Source of the DNA: Deltaproteobacteria bacterium
GTDB lineage: Bacteria; Desulfobacterota; Desulfobacteria; Desulfobacterales; UBA11574
NCBI GenBank assembly: GCA_019314155.1
Contig: JAFCZV010000134.1
Span: 1-5,762, forward strand
DNA: 5,762 nucleotides
Reading direction: 5' to 3'
Shown here: positions 1 to 5,626 of the stretch, piece by piece
Position numbering within the stretch: position 1 is the first letter of the stretch
Layout of the letters: each line of letters begins with the position of its first letter
Position numbers and translations under genes: made by a program
The notes under the pieces: model-generated
Told to the model about the DNA's origin: nothing
What the model saw: the letters and a program-made list of their open reading frames with translations, nothing else
The model's database searches: none

Positions 1-29
1 TACCGTATCAAGAAAAGAGCGTGGAATGA
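1..29 (+). CDS. 3' end of an unidentified upstream gene (partial)
   Basis: One frame is open from base 3 and reads PYQEKSVE before a TGA at 27-29. That TGA overlaps the ruvC start as ATGA, the usual signature of translational coupling inside an operon. Eight residues are too few to assign a family. In many proteobacteria the gene before ruvC is yebC, but nothing here confirms that. The fragment could also be non-coding leader that is open by chance. Confidence 0.3.
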
Positions 30-523
30 TAAAGATTATCGGTATCGATCCAGGCCTATCTGCAACGGGTGTTGGAATTGTCAAGGGAATGGGTCTTAAA
101 ATCGACGACTTCTCTTTCGGCAGCATTCATACTTCAAAAAACACGTCTTTACCCAACCGCCTTGATCAAATCTTTTCAAATCTTCTTGTTGTTTTGAAAG
201 ATGAAAAGCCTGACCTAATGGTCGTAGAAGACGTATTTTCTGTGAAAAAATTTCCAAAGGCCGGCATCACTTTGGGCAAAGTGTCCGGCGTTGTTCTCCT
301 TGCCGGATGCCGGTTTGATGTACCGGTAACGGAAGTTCCCGTTCGTGAAGCCAAACAGGTATTAACCGGAAATGGCAATGCAACCAAAATGCAGCTTGAA
401 AAGGCCGTACGAAGTTTATTAAACCTGACGACCCCCATACGACCTTATCACGCTTCCGATGCCATGGGATTGGCGCTCCTTGGGCTGTTCCGCCATAGCG
501 CCAAGTTGGCTCAAATCGTATAA
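26..523 (+). CDS. ruvC: Crossover junction endodeoxyribonuclease RuvC (Holliday junction resolvase)
   Basis: RuvC is the dimeric, metal-dependent nuclease that nicks two opposite strands of a Holliday junction after RuvAB branch migration. The 165-residue product has the usual family length and opens with the canonical MIKIIGIDPG strand carrying the first catalytic Asp (D8). The second acid is E68 in VVEDVF, and the C-terminal metal site is H142 and D145 in YHASDAMGLA. E. coli has Asp-Asp at the last two positions, but a His in the first of them is the arrangement known from Thermus thermophilus RuvC, so the site looks complete. The segment around residues 73-90 (KKFPKAGITLGKVSGV) is the typical dimer and substrate-contact region. 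The ATG at 26 is preceded by a purine-rich AAAAGAG at 13-19. ruvA follows after 30 bp and ruvB after that, in one ruvCAB operon. The family call is near certain. Confidence 0.97.
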   Translation: MIKIIGIDPGLSATGVGIVKGMGLKIDDFSFGSIHTSKNTSLPNRLDQIFSNLLVVLKDEKPDLMVVEDVFSVKKFPKAGITLGKVSGVVLLAGCRFDVPVTEVPVREAKQVLTGNGNATKMQLEKAVRSLLNLTTPIRPYHASDAMGLALLGLFRHSAKLAQIV

Positions 524-553
524 CACATAAACATAGGATAAAGAAAGGATGAA

Positions 554-1174
554 ATGATAGGTTATCTTGAAGGAAAACTTTTGAAAAAAGAAGATGACCG
601 GATACTTATTCTCGCAAATCAGATCGGTTACGAGGTCCTGCTCCCCGCATTTGTAATGGAAACCTTCAGGTCAAAAACGGTGGGTGACCAGGTTTCCTTT
701 TATATCTATTATCAGCAGACCGAGCGGCAACCTAAGCCGATTCTGATTGGTTTTAATCTTGAGGTTGAAAAAGAATTTTTTCAACACTTTATTTCTGTTG
801 AAGCCATCGGACCCCTCAAGGCGGTTAAAGCCTTGAGCATTCCTGCTCGTGACATTGCAAGAGCCATCGAGTCAAAAGATGTTAATACGCTCAAACAATT
901 AAAAGGTATCGGTGACCGAACGGCCCGTAAAATTGTCGCCACACTCGAAGGCAAGATGGATAAATTTGCGCTGATCCAAAAATCTGAAAAGATAGAATAT
1001 CCAGTGGTCGAAGACCTGTCAAAAAACGTATTGGAGGTGCTGATAGGTCAACTGGGGTACAGGATAAAAGAGGCAAAACAGATGATTACGGATGCCATGA
1101 AGCGTAACACCGACATATCGACGCCTGAAGAGCTCTTTGAAGAAGTCTATCGCGGAGAAAATGCCCGAAGCTGA
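554..1174 (+). CDS. ruvA: Holliday junction branch migration complex subunit RuvA
   Basis: RuvA forms tetramers that hold the four-way junction open and load RuvB rings on two arms. The 206-residue product has the three expected parts: an N-terminal OB-fold (about 1-67, starting MIGYLEGKLL), a tandem helix-hairpin-helix DNA-binding domain (about 68-140), and a C-terminal RuvB-binding domain (about 153-206, LGYRIKEAKQMI) after a flexible linker. The second hairpin, LKGIGDRTARKIV at 116-128, is canonical. The first, EAIGPLKAVKAL at 83-94, lacks the first Gly of the usual GVGPK. The loop that carries the acidic pin in E. coli (E55-D56) reads TERQPKPILIGF at 56-67, so by ungapped alignment Q59-P60 replace it. 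A good Shine-Dalgarno (GAAAGGA, 543-549) precedes the ATG. The gene lies between ruvC and ruvB in the same operon, so the identity is firm despite the divergence. Confidence 0.95.
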   Translation: MIGYLEGKLLKKEDDRILILANQIGYEVLLPAFVMETFRSKTVGDQVSFYIYYQQTERQPKPILIGFNLEVEKEFFQHFISVEAIGPLKAVKALSIPARDIARAIESKDVNTLKQLKGIGDRTARKIVATLEGKMDKFALIQKSEKIEYPVVEDLSKNVLEVLIGQLGYRIKEAKQMITDAMKRNTDISTPEELFEEVYRGENARS

Positions 1175-1182
1175 TTTGACAC

Positions 1183-1215
1183 GGAGGGAACCCACTGAGT
1201 GAATATTTAAAATGA
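1183..1215 (+). promoter_or_regulatory. Displaced Shine-Dalgarno and possible six-codon leader in front of ruvB
   Basis: A strong GGAGGG lies at 1183-1188, but the ruvB ATG is at 1212, too far for direct use. The sequence just before the ATG (GAATATTTAAA) has no ribosome-binding motif. An in-frame TGA at 1200-1202 rules out a longer ruvB. The GGAGG is 7 nt from a CTG at 1195 that opens the frame CTG-AGT-GAA-TAT-TTA-AAA-TGA, whose stop overlaps the ruvB start as ATGA (1212-1215). A GTG at 1199 opens another tiny frame ending TAA at 1208-1210. Ribosomes could initiate here, stop on the ruvB start and reinitiate. Whether the leader is translated is inference; the spacing is seen directly. Confidence 0.35.
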
Positions 1216-2255
1216 ATGATGATACACGAATACATTTTTCCGACAAACAGGACCTTCTGGCAGGATCGTGTCTTCCGGTTGACAAAGATCCGGAAATTCT
1301 GTCTTTAAGGCCGACACGATTCGCGGATTATATCGGCCAAATGGAGGTTGTTGAAGCCCTGAAAATAGCGATTGAAGCAGCGAAACAGCGTGAGGAGCCG
1401 GTTGATCACATCTTATTTCATGGACCGCCCGGCCTTGGGAAAACGACACTTGCACATATTATTACCCATGAAATGGGCGGTAATCTCACGACGTCTTCCG
1501 GACCTTCTTTAGAAAAAGGGGGAGACCTCATCGGCATTCTAACCCATCTTGAAGACAGGGACATCCTCTTTGTCGATGAAATCCACAGAACCCCGAAAAT
1601 TGTGGAAGAATTTTTGTATTCTGCCATGGAAGACTTTGCCGTCGATTTCGTGTTTGACAAGGGTATGCATGCCCGAAGTCACAAATACCGGCTGAATCGC
1701 TTTACACTTATCGGCGCCACCACCCGGGTTGGGCTTTTATCAGCGCCCTTGCGTGACCGGTTCGGAATTTTCAGAAGCCTCGATTTTTACAGTCAAGGGA
1801 ATCTGGTGCAAATCATCAAACGTTCTGCTTTTCTGCTTAAGGTCACCATTGATGATGAGGGGGCAACCGAGCTTGCTAAACGATCCAGGGGGACACCACG
1901 GATTGTCAACAGGCTCCTTAAACGTGTAAGGGACTATTCACAGGTGCGTGCAGACGGAATAATTACAAAAAAGACCGTCAAAGCAGCGCTGTCGTTAGAA
2001 GGTGTTGATGAAAAAGGATTGACCGATCTCGACCGCAGATATCTAAAAACAATTATTGAGTTTTATAAGGGCGGTCCGGTGGGGATTGAAGCCATCGCAG
2101 CAACCCTGCAGGAAGAAACAGATACACTTGTTGATGTCATTGAACCCTATCTGTTAAAAAAAGGGCTTGTTACACGGACCTCTTCCGGAAGAAAGGCTTC
2201 AGAGGAAGCTTACAAACATCTCGGTTTGAGCTTTCAGAAAAAAATGTTTCAATAA
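1212..2255 (+). CDS. ruvB: Holliday junction branch migration ATPase RuvB
   Basis: RuvB is the hexameric AAA+ motor that pulls DNA through the RuvA-bound junction. The 347-residue protein has the family's usual length and full motor: Walker A GPPGLGKT (71-78), Walker B ILFVDEIH (118-125), sensor 1 LIGATTR (167-172), the arginine-finger segment LRDRFG (180-185), and sensor 2 RGTPRIVNRLLKRVRD (226-241). A C-terminal winged-helix domain follows (about 262-340), with GGPVG and the DNA-contact stretch RTSSGRKAS, where many homologues have RTPRGR. The beta-hairpin that docks on RuvA (about 142-164) is unusual. It reads FDKGMHARSHKYRLNRF where E. coli has GEGPAARSIK-type sequence ending DLPPF. The first 30 residues are non-conserved, as in relatives. 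The stop is 5 bp before the palindromic element at 2260. Confidence 0.97.
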   Translation: MNDDTRIHFSDKQDLLAGSCLPVDKDPEILSLRPTRFADYIGQMEVVEALKIAIEAAKQREEPVDHILFHGPPGLGKTTLAHIITHEMGGNLTTSSGPSLEKGGDLIGILTHLEDRDILFVDEIHRTPKIVEEFLYSAMEDFAVDFVFDKGMHARSHKYRLNRFTLIGATTRVGLLSAPLRDRFGIFRSLDFYSQGNLVQIIKRSAFLLKVTIDDEGATELAKRSRGTPRIVNRLLKRVRDYSQVRADGIITKKTVKAALSLEGVDEKGLTDLDRRYLKTIIEFYKGGPVGIEAIAATLQEETDTLVDVIEPYLLKKGLVTRTSSGRKASEEAYKHLGLSFQKKMFQ

Positions 2256-2259
2256 TTGA

Positions 2260-2388
2260 ACCCTTAATCCGGATAGATCACGATTTGATTCGTTTACTTC
2301 CAAGGCTTCAAGGGCAAAGCTGCCGAGAGTCTTCGATAACACAAAAAATTGGCGAATCACACTCGTGAACTGTCCGGGCGAAAAGGGT
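2260..2388. repeat. Long imperfect inverted repeat (MITE-like or structured RNA element)
   Basis: The left arm (2260-2292) and right arm (2353-2388) are near-perfect reverse complements. Pairing blocks are ACCCTT/AAGGGT (2260-2265 with 2383-2388), CCGGATAG/CTGTCCGG (2269-2276 with 2370-2377, one wobble pair), TCACGA/TCGTGA (2278-2283 with 2363-2368) and TGATTCG/CGAATCA (2286-2292 with 2353-2359). They are separated by small internal loops. The 60-nt centre holds a small GGCA-AAGC-TGCC hairpin (2313-2324). No T-run follows either arm, so it is not a standard intrinsic terminator. It fills almost all of the 149-bp gap between ruvB and the SAM hydrolase gene. I see no clear target-site duplication and no second copy in this window. 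The pairing is read directly; a mobile or regulatory nature is inference. Confidence 0.6.
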
Positions 2389-2404
2389 AAAAAATCGCTT
2401 CATC

Positions 2405-3220
2405 ATGTCGATAATCACATTGCTAACGGATTTTGGTTCTGAGGATGCCTATGTAGGGGTTATGAAGGGGGTTATCCTTTCTGTCAATTCTTCCGCCAAA
2501 ATTATTGATATTTCCCACGCCGTCGATCCACAGGACTTAATCGAAGCTGCCTACCTCATTAAGTCTTGCTACAGATATTTCCCTGAACATACGGTGCATA
2601 TCGTTGTTGTAGATCCTGGGGTCGGCAGCGATCGTGCCATCGTTGCCCTGGAAATGATGGGCCATGTTTTCCTTGCTCCGAATAACGGGGTGTTAACCCT
2701 TCTTATGGATGAAGGAGAGATTGACGCGGTGGTTAGGGTCGAAAATACGCACTACTTTTTAAATTCCATAAGCCAAACCTTCCACGGCAGGGATATTTTT
2801 GCTCCGGTGGGTGCCCACCTATCCAAAGGAATTGACATTAATAACTTGGGGGCTACCTTGGATCCACAGGATTTTGTTTCTCTGGATATTCCCAAACCCC
2901 ATATTTCGAATAGGGATGAACTGATAGGGACCATTGTCTCCATCGATCGCTTTGGAAACTGTATTTCCAATATTGATGGAGATTGTTTGAAAAATTTTGC
3001 CGGAAAAGATGCTGAAAAAGGATTTGAAATCAAAACCGGTAAAAATATAATTACGAGTTTATCCCAACGCTATGCAGATGTGGAACCCGAGTCTTCCCTT
3101 GCCATTTTTGGGAGCTTCGGCTATCTTGAACTTGCGCTGAATTGCGGCAACGCCAGCCGCCGTCTAAAAATTAAAAAAGGAGATGCCATCACGTTGAAGT
3201 TAAAAAATCGGAGATATTAA
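2405..3220 (+). CDS. SAM hydroxide adenosyltransferase (SAM hydrolase, DUF62/COG1912 family)
   Basis: Members of this family use water or hydroxide to split S-adenosylmethionine into adenosine and methionine, and a sister branch makes 5'-fluoro- or chloro-adenosine. The 271-residue product matches throughout. It has TLLTDFGSEDAYVGVMKGVI at the N-terminus and VVDPGVGSDR with D70 and R77. TFHGRDIFAPVGAHL carries H127, so the Asp-Arg-His set described for the archaeal enzyme is present at nearly the same numbers. The C-terminal barrel domain has SIDRFGNCISNI and GSFGYLELALNCGNA. APNNG at 91-95 replaces the common APDNG, a mild change. An in-frame TGA at 2366-2368 and the lack of other start codons fix the ATG at 2405. 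Ribosome binding is weak: the nearest candidate, AAGGGT (2383-2388), is 16 nt away and inside the right arm of the preceding inverted repeat. The next gene starts immediately after the stop. Halogenase activity is unlikely from context but not excluded. Confidence 0.9.
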   Translation: MSIITLLTDFGSEDAYVGVMKGVILSVNSSAKIIDISHAVDPQDLIEAAYLIKSCYRYFPEHTVHIVVVDPGVGSDRAIVALEMMGHVFLAPNNGVLTLLMDEGEIDAVVRVENTHYFLNSISQTFHGRDIFAPVGAHLSKGIDINNLGATLDPQDFVSLDIPKPHISNRDELIGTIVSIDRFGNCISNIDGDCLKNFAGKDAEKGFEIKTGKNIITSLSQRYADVEPESSLAIFGSFGYLELALNCGNASRRLKIKKGDAITLKLKNRRY

Positions 3221-4045
3221 ATGATTACAAAAATTATTTCCGGCGGCCAGACCGGAGCCGATCAGGCTGCGCTTGATGTTGCCGTAAAGTTGGGAATTCT
3301 CCATGGTGGCTGGATACCCAAGGGGCGGATAACAGAAGTCGGAATTTTAAATGACAAATATAAACTCAAAGAGATGGAAACATCCAACTATAATAAAAGG
3401 ACCGAACAAAATGTCGTGGATTCCGACGGGACGCTGATTATCTCTCACGGCAAACTCCCCGGCGGGTCGGATTATACTCGGGAAATGGCTCTCTTTCATA
3501 ACCGGCCTTGGCTTCACATTGATTTAAACAAAACCAATTCCTTTCAAGCCGCTGGAAAGATCAAATCATGGATCGCTGAAAATGACATCAAGGTTTTGAA
3601 TGTTGCAGGCCCCAGAGCCAGCAAAGATCCGTTGATATATCAGGCTACCGCCGATATTCTTGAAACGGTTTTCTACCTGGATCTTATCGATAACACCATG
3701 CACGAATCTTTCACCGTTACCCCCATGCGACGCGCAGAAATGGAAAAGGAAAACCTGCCCCAAACCGTTGGGGAAGCGGCCGACAAACTTCTTTCAAAAC
3801 TGTCTTTACGAGATAAGACCATGATCGCAAATATTCCCGAAGACAATTTGATCGATCTTTATAAGTCGCTCCAGGACAATATTCAGAAGGAAGTCCGTTT
3901 TTGGCTCAACAATGATTCGCTGTTGGAATCATGTCGTTCCCTATCCGGAGATAAAAATTTGAGTGAACATCGTGCGTCTTTAACGATCATTAGAACATTG
4001 TGGGACAAGCTGCAAAAAACCAACGTATTAAAAATTGTGAGGTAG
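3221..4045 (+). CDS. SLOG-fold putative molybdenum carrier (YpsA-like) fused to a DUF6794-like domain
   Basis: Residues 1-155 match the putative molybdenum-cofactor carrier / circularly permuted YpsA group of the SLOG nucleotide-binding superfamily. The glycine loop is SGGQTGADQAALD (7-19). The other family blocks are GWIPKGR (30-36), SDGTLIISHGKLPGGSDYT (68-86) and VLNVAGPRASKDP (125-137). Residues about 179-266 form a second, helical region. It begins LPQTVGEAADKLLSKLSLRDK and includes PEDNLIDLYKSLQDNI, FWLNNDSLLESCR and IIRTLWDKLQ, which resembles the small family I remember as DUF6794, function unknown. The ATG abuts the stop of the SAM hydrolase gene (TAAATG), with CGGAGA at 3209-3214 as a well-spaced ribosome site inside that gene, so the pair is likely translationally coupled. 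Molybdenum-cofactor binding is a family label, not shown here; the protein may bind another nucleotide. The domain boundary is approximate. Confidence 0.8.
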   Translation: MITKIISGGQTGADQAALDVAVKLGILHGGWIPKGRITEVGILNDKYKLKEMETSNYNKRTEQNVVDSDGTLIISHGKLPGGSDYTREMALFHNRPWLHIDLNKTNSFQAAGKIKSWIAENDIKVLNVAGPRASKDPLIYQATADILETVFYLDLIDNTMHESFTVTPMRRAEMEKENLPQTVGEAADKLLSKLSLRDKTMIANIPEDNLIDLYKSLQDNIQKEVRFWLNNDSLLESCRSLSGDKNLSEHRASLTIIRTLWDKLQKTNVLKIVR

Positions 4046-4262
4046 TTTTTTTCTCGTATTTCAATAAGACATAGGGATCTAAGTTAGGGGATTCGCCCCA
4101 ATTGGAATAATGGGTTTGAGGAAATTTTTAACAATTTAAATTTATTTCCGATCTTATCAACAATATTCCAGCATTCAATTTTTCCATACTGGTGGTACGA
4201 ACAAAGTTTCATTAGAAGAATAGTGAATTCGAAAAGTTGTAGAATTTTAGAGACATTGAATT
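4046..4262. other. AT-rich intergenic region of 217 bp upstream of the phosphatase gene
   Basis: No credible gene lies here; the longest short frames are under ten codons or lack starts. It begins with a T-run (4046-4052) right after the preceding stop. It contains a short GC hairpin, GGGG-ATTCG-CCCC (4087-4099), with no T-tail. A looser nested inverted repeat follows: TGGAATA/TATTCCA (4103-4109 with 4164-4170) enclosing GGAAAT/ATTTCC (4120-4125 with 4144-4149). The gap is a likely place for the end of the SAM hydrolase/SLOG transcript and a promoter for the phosphatase gene. I cannot point to a convincing -35/-10 pair, sigma-54 site or terminator. Confidence 0.5.
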
Positions 4263-4715
4263 ATGTTACACATCATTTTTATATGTACTGGGAACATATG
4301 CCGGAGCCCTATGGCAGAAGGTTTTATGCGACATAAATGGCGCAAAATGGGCCATAACGACCTGAAGGTTTCATCCATGGGTATTCACGGATTGAATGAT
4401 ATTCCGGCAACCGAATATGCTCAAAAAGTCTGTAAAGAAAGCGGTTTTGACATTTCATCTCACAGGGCGAGATCTCCGGTGGGAGAGGAGTTGCAAAAGG
4501 CGGACCTGATTCTATGCATGGAACCTGTTCATAAAAAATTCGTAAATACTTTTTTTCCTTGGCTTCGCAAAAAAGTTTTTCTTCTTGGCGCCTGGCCGGG
4601 GAAGGGAACCCGCAAAAGCACCATTGTAGATCCCATGGGAGGATCATACAAAAAATATCAGCAAATATTCAGCATCATCGAAACCCATATCGAACGAATT
4701 ATCCCCCTGCTGTAA
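4263..4715 (+). CDS. Low-molecular-weight protein tyrosine phosphatase
   Basis: This 150-residue protein is a cytosolic phosphatase of the LMW-PTP/arsenate-reductase fold. The P-loop CTGNICRS (8-15) gives the CX5R signature with nucleophile C8 and phosphate-binding R14. The second block is GFDISSHRARS (61-71), then DLILCMEPVHKKF (81-93). The general acid is D123 in the DP loop, IVDPMGGSYKKY. In YwlE-type arginine phosphatases a Thr at the fifth P-loop position favours phosphoarginine; here it is I12, which points to phosphotyrosine. Bacterial members often pair with tyrosine kinases that control capsule or exopolysaccharide export, but no such gene is in this window, so the substrate is unknown. 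The ATG has only a weak ribosome site (AGAGA, 4249-4253). The gene stands alone on the + strand and converges on the thioesterase gene. Confidence 0.93.
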   Translation: MLHIIFICTGNICRSPMAEGFMRHKWRKMGHNDLKVSSMGIHGLNDIPATEYAQKVCKESGFDISSHRARSPVGEELQKADLILCMEPVHKKFVNTFFPWLRKKVFLLGAWPGKGTRKSTIVDPMGGSYKKYQQIFSIIETHIERIIPLL

Positions 4716-4731
4716 ACAAGATCCACGACAC

Positions 4732-4772
4732 CAATTGGCTGGAAACGATACCCAAGCTGCTTCAGCCGATTG
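4732..4772. terminator. Hairpin between convergent genes, possible bidirectional terminator
   Basis: The sequence at 4732-4743 (CAATTGGCTGGA) pairs with 4761-4772 (TTCAGCCGATTG) over 12 bp, including two G-U wobbles, around a 17-nt loop. It lies 16 bp after the phosphatase stop and its right arm includes the last codons of the thioesterase gene, exactly where two converging transcripts should end. Neither side has a strong T-tract; the minus strand has only a short TTGTTT further on. The terminator call is therefore positional inference, while the stem is seen directly. Confidence 0.35.
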
Positions 4773-5244
4773 ATTCAGAACCCAGCGCATCTTGAAAAGC
4801 AATATTTTTGATTTTTTTATCTTTTGCCATTTTAAAAGTTGAAGTGAACTCCAGCACGGGTCTTTCCTCTTCATTATAAACTGTCGCCTGACCTTGTAAT
4901 ATCCTTTCTTTTTTATTCGCAACCCTTGCTCGGGCAGTAACAATGCCTTGTTTGACCGGATAGAGAAACTTCGTTTCCAAAGAAACCGTGGCAAAATGAG
5001 TCTGAGGATCGATTATGCTCTTGATGGCCATGACAACCGCGGTATCCGCTAAACTCACCAAAGCACCGCCGTGCATTAGCCCGCCACCTTGGGCAAAATC
5101 GACAAAGAAAGGCATGGTCAACGTTGCCCGGCCCGCGCTGGCCTCGACAATTTTCATATTTAGCAGTCTCTCGAACGGTGCACAACTAATCCAGCTTTCC
5201 ATTTCAAATTTGTGCGGCCCGGTCAAATGTTCCGTATTTGCCAT
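4762..5244 (-). CDS. PaaI-family hotdog thioesterase
   Basis: This is a hotdog-fold acyl-CoA thioesterase of the PaaI/YbgC-like group, which hydrolyses acyl- or aryl-CoA thioesters in the cytosol. With the ATG at 5244 the protein has 160 residues, about the family norm. The signature GGGLMHGGALVSLADTA holds the HGG motif (H58) and the Asp at position 67 that acts as general base in PaaI enzymes. Downstream, TVSLETKFLYPVKQGIVTARA is the typical central strand region. The frame stays open upstream to a TTG at 5349, which would add 35 lysine- and asparagine-rich residues and overlap the preceding gene, so I prefer the ATG. That ATG lacks a clear Shine-Dalgarno, and the true start could be nearby. 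The gene lies 44 bp after the 110-residue gene in the same orientation, probably one operon. The substrate cannot be deduced. Confidence 0.88.
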   Translation of the reverse strand: MANTEHLTGPHKFEMESWISCAPFERLLNMKIVEASAGRATLTMPFFVDFAQGGGLMHGGALVSLADTAVVMAIKSIIDPQTHFATVSLETKFLYPVKQGIVTARARVANKKERILQGQATVYNEEERPVLEFTSTFKMAKDKKIKNIAFQDALGSESIG

Positions 5245-5288
5245 TTCGCGTTTTATTTTATTGTCCAAAACATCATTCTTGTTATCGA

Positions 5289-5621
5289 TTATTTTTTTCT
5301 TCTTGCCACAATCTTTAATGTTACCTGCTTCCCGTTTCCCCAAGGCCAAAACATCGCAATAACCATAATATCATCGTAATCTTTTTGAAACAATGTCTGT
5401 TTTTTTAAGATGCCTCCAAACTCATCTGCAACCTTTTTATGATTTTTTGACGGCTCCAAATCGGATGGTTTTACGGCAGGCCCTAAAAATTTTTCTAAAA
5501 TTTTACTGCAATGATCCAACTGCTCAGTAAAAATAACAATCTCATTATAATCATCGTCGATGCATCGTTTTTCAAAAATCTCTAAATTTCCGAATTTTTC
5601 AGTTATCTCTTGTATTTTCAT
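5289..5621 (-). CDS. Conserved-looking protein of unknown function, 110 residues
   Basis: I do not recognise this protein. It is soluble, with no signal peptide or membrane segment. The N-terminal third is charged (KRCIDDDYNEIVIF). A helical stretch follows (EQLDHCSKILEKFLGPAVKP), then a C-terminal beta-rich part with VIAMFWPWGNGKQVTLKIV and a basic tail ARRKK. It has two Cys, C20 and C38, not arranged as a metal motif. The ATG at 5621 is well supported: GAAGG (minus strand, 5631-5635) sits 9 nt upstream and overlaps the end of the preceding gene, whose stop is only 5 bp away. This spacing, the Shine-Dalgarno and ordinary composition argue for a real gene, translationally linked to the upstream partial gene and followed by the thioesterase. 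A role with either neighbour is speculation. Confidence 0.75.
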   Translation of the reverse strand: MKIQEITEKFGNLEIFEKRCIDDDYNEIVIFTEQLDHCSKILEKFLGPAVKPSDLEPSKNHKKVADEFGGILKKQTLFQKDYDDIMVIAMFWPWGNGKQVTLKIVARRKK

Positions 5622-5626
5622 ATTTT

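Noticed and set aside
2248..2260. TTCAA-TAA-TTGAA palindrome at the ruvB stop
   Set aside because: A 5-bp AT-rich stem with a 3-nt loop and no T-tract is too weak to call.
2190..2399. Open minus-strand frame across the inverted repeat and the ruvB tail (includes VIRQFFVLSKTLGSF)
   Set aside because: It has no good start codon or ribosome site, is bounded by a TGA at 2400-2402, and its second half is antisense to conserved ruvB. It could only be a remnant carried by the repeat.
4014..4052. A-run/T-run pairing at the end of the SLOG gene as an intrinsic terminator
   Set aside because: The outer stem is almost only A-T pairs (AAAAAAC with GTTTTTT) and the interior pairs poorly; there is no GC-rich stem before the T-run.
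4188..4212. Sigma-54-like TGGTAC element upstream of the phosphatase gene
   Set aside because: There is no GC of a -12 box at the required spacing after the GG, so it does not fit the consensus.
4324..4647. Minus-strand open frame of 107 codons
   Set aside because: It lies antisense within the phosphatase gene, whose P-loop and DP loop fix the coding strand.
5245..5349. Thioesterase extension to a TTG at 5349
   Set aside because: The extra 35 residues are Lys/Asn-rich, unlike the family, and overlap the 110-residue gene by about 60 bp. The ATG at 5244 gives the normal length.
5015..5362. Plus-strand open frame of 115 codons
   Set aside because: It is antisense to the thioesterase gene, which has a clear HGG...LAD motif; the frame is a shadow.
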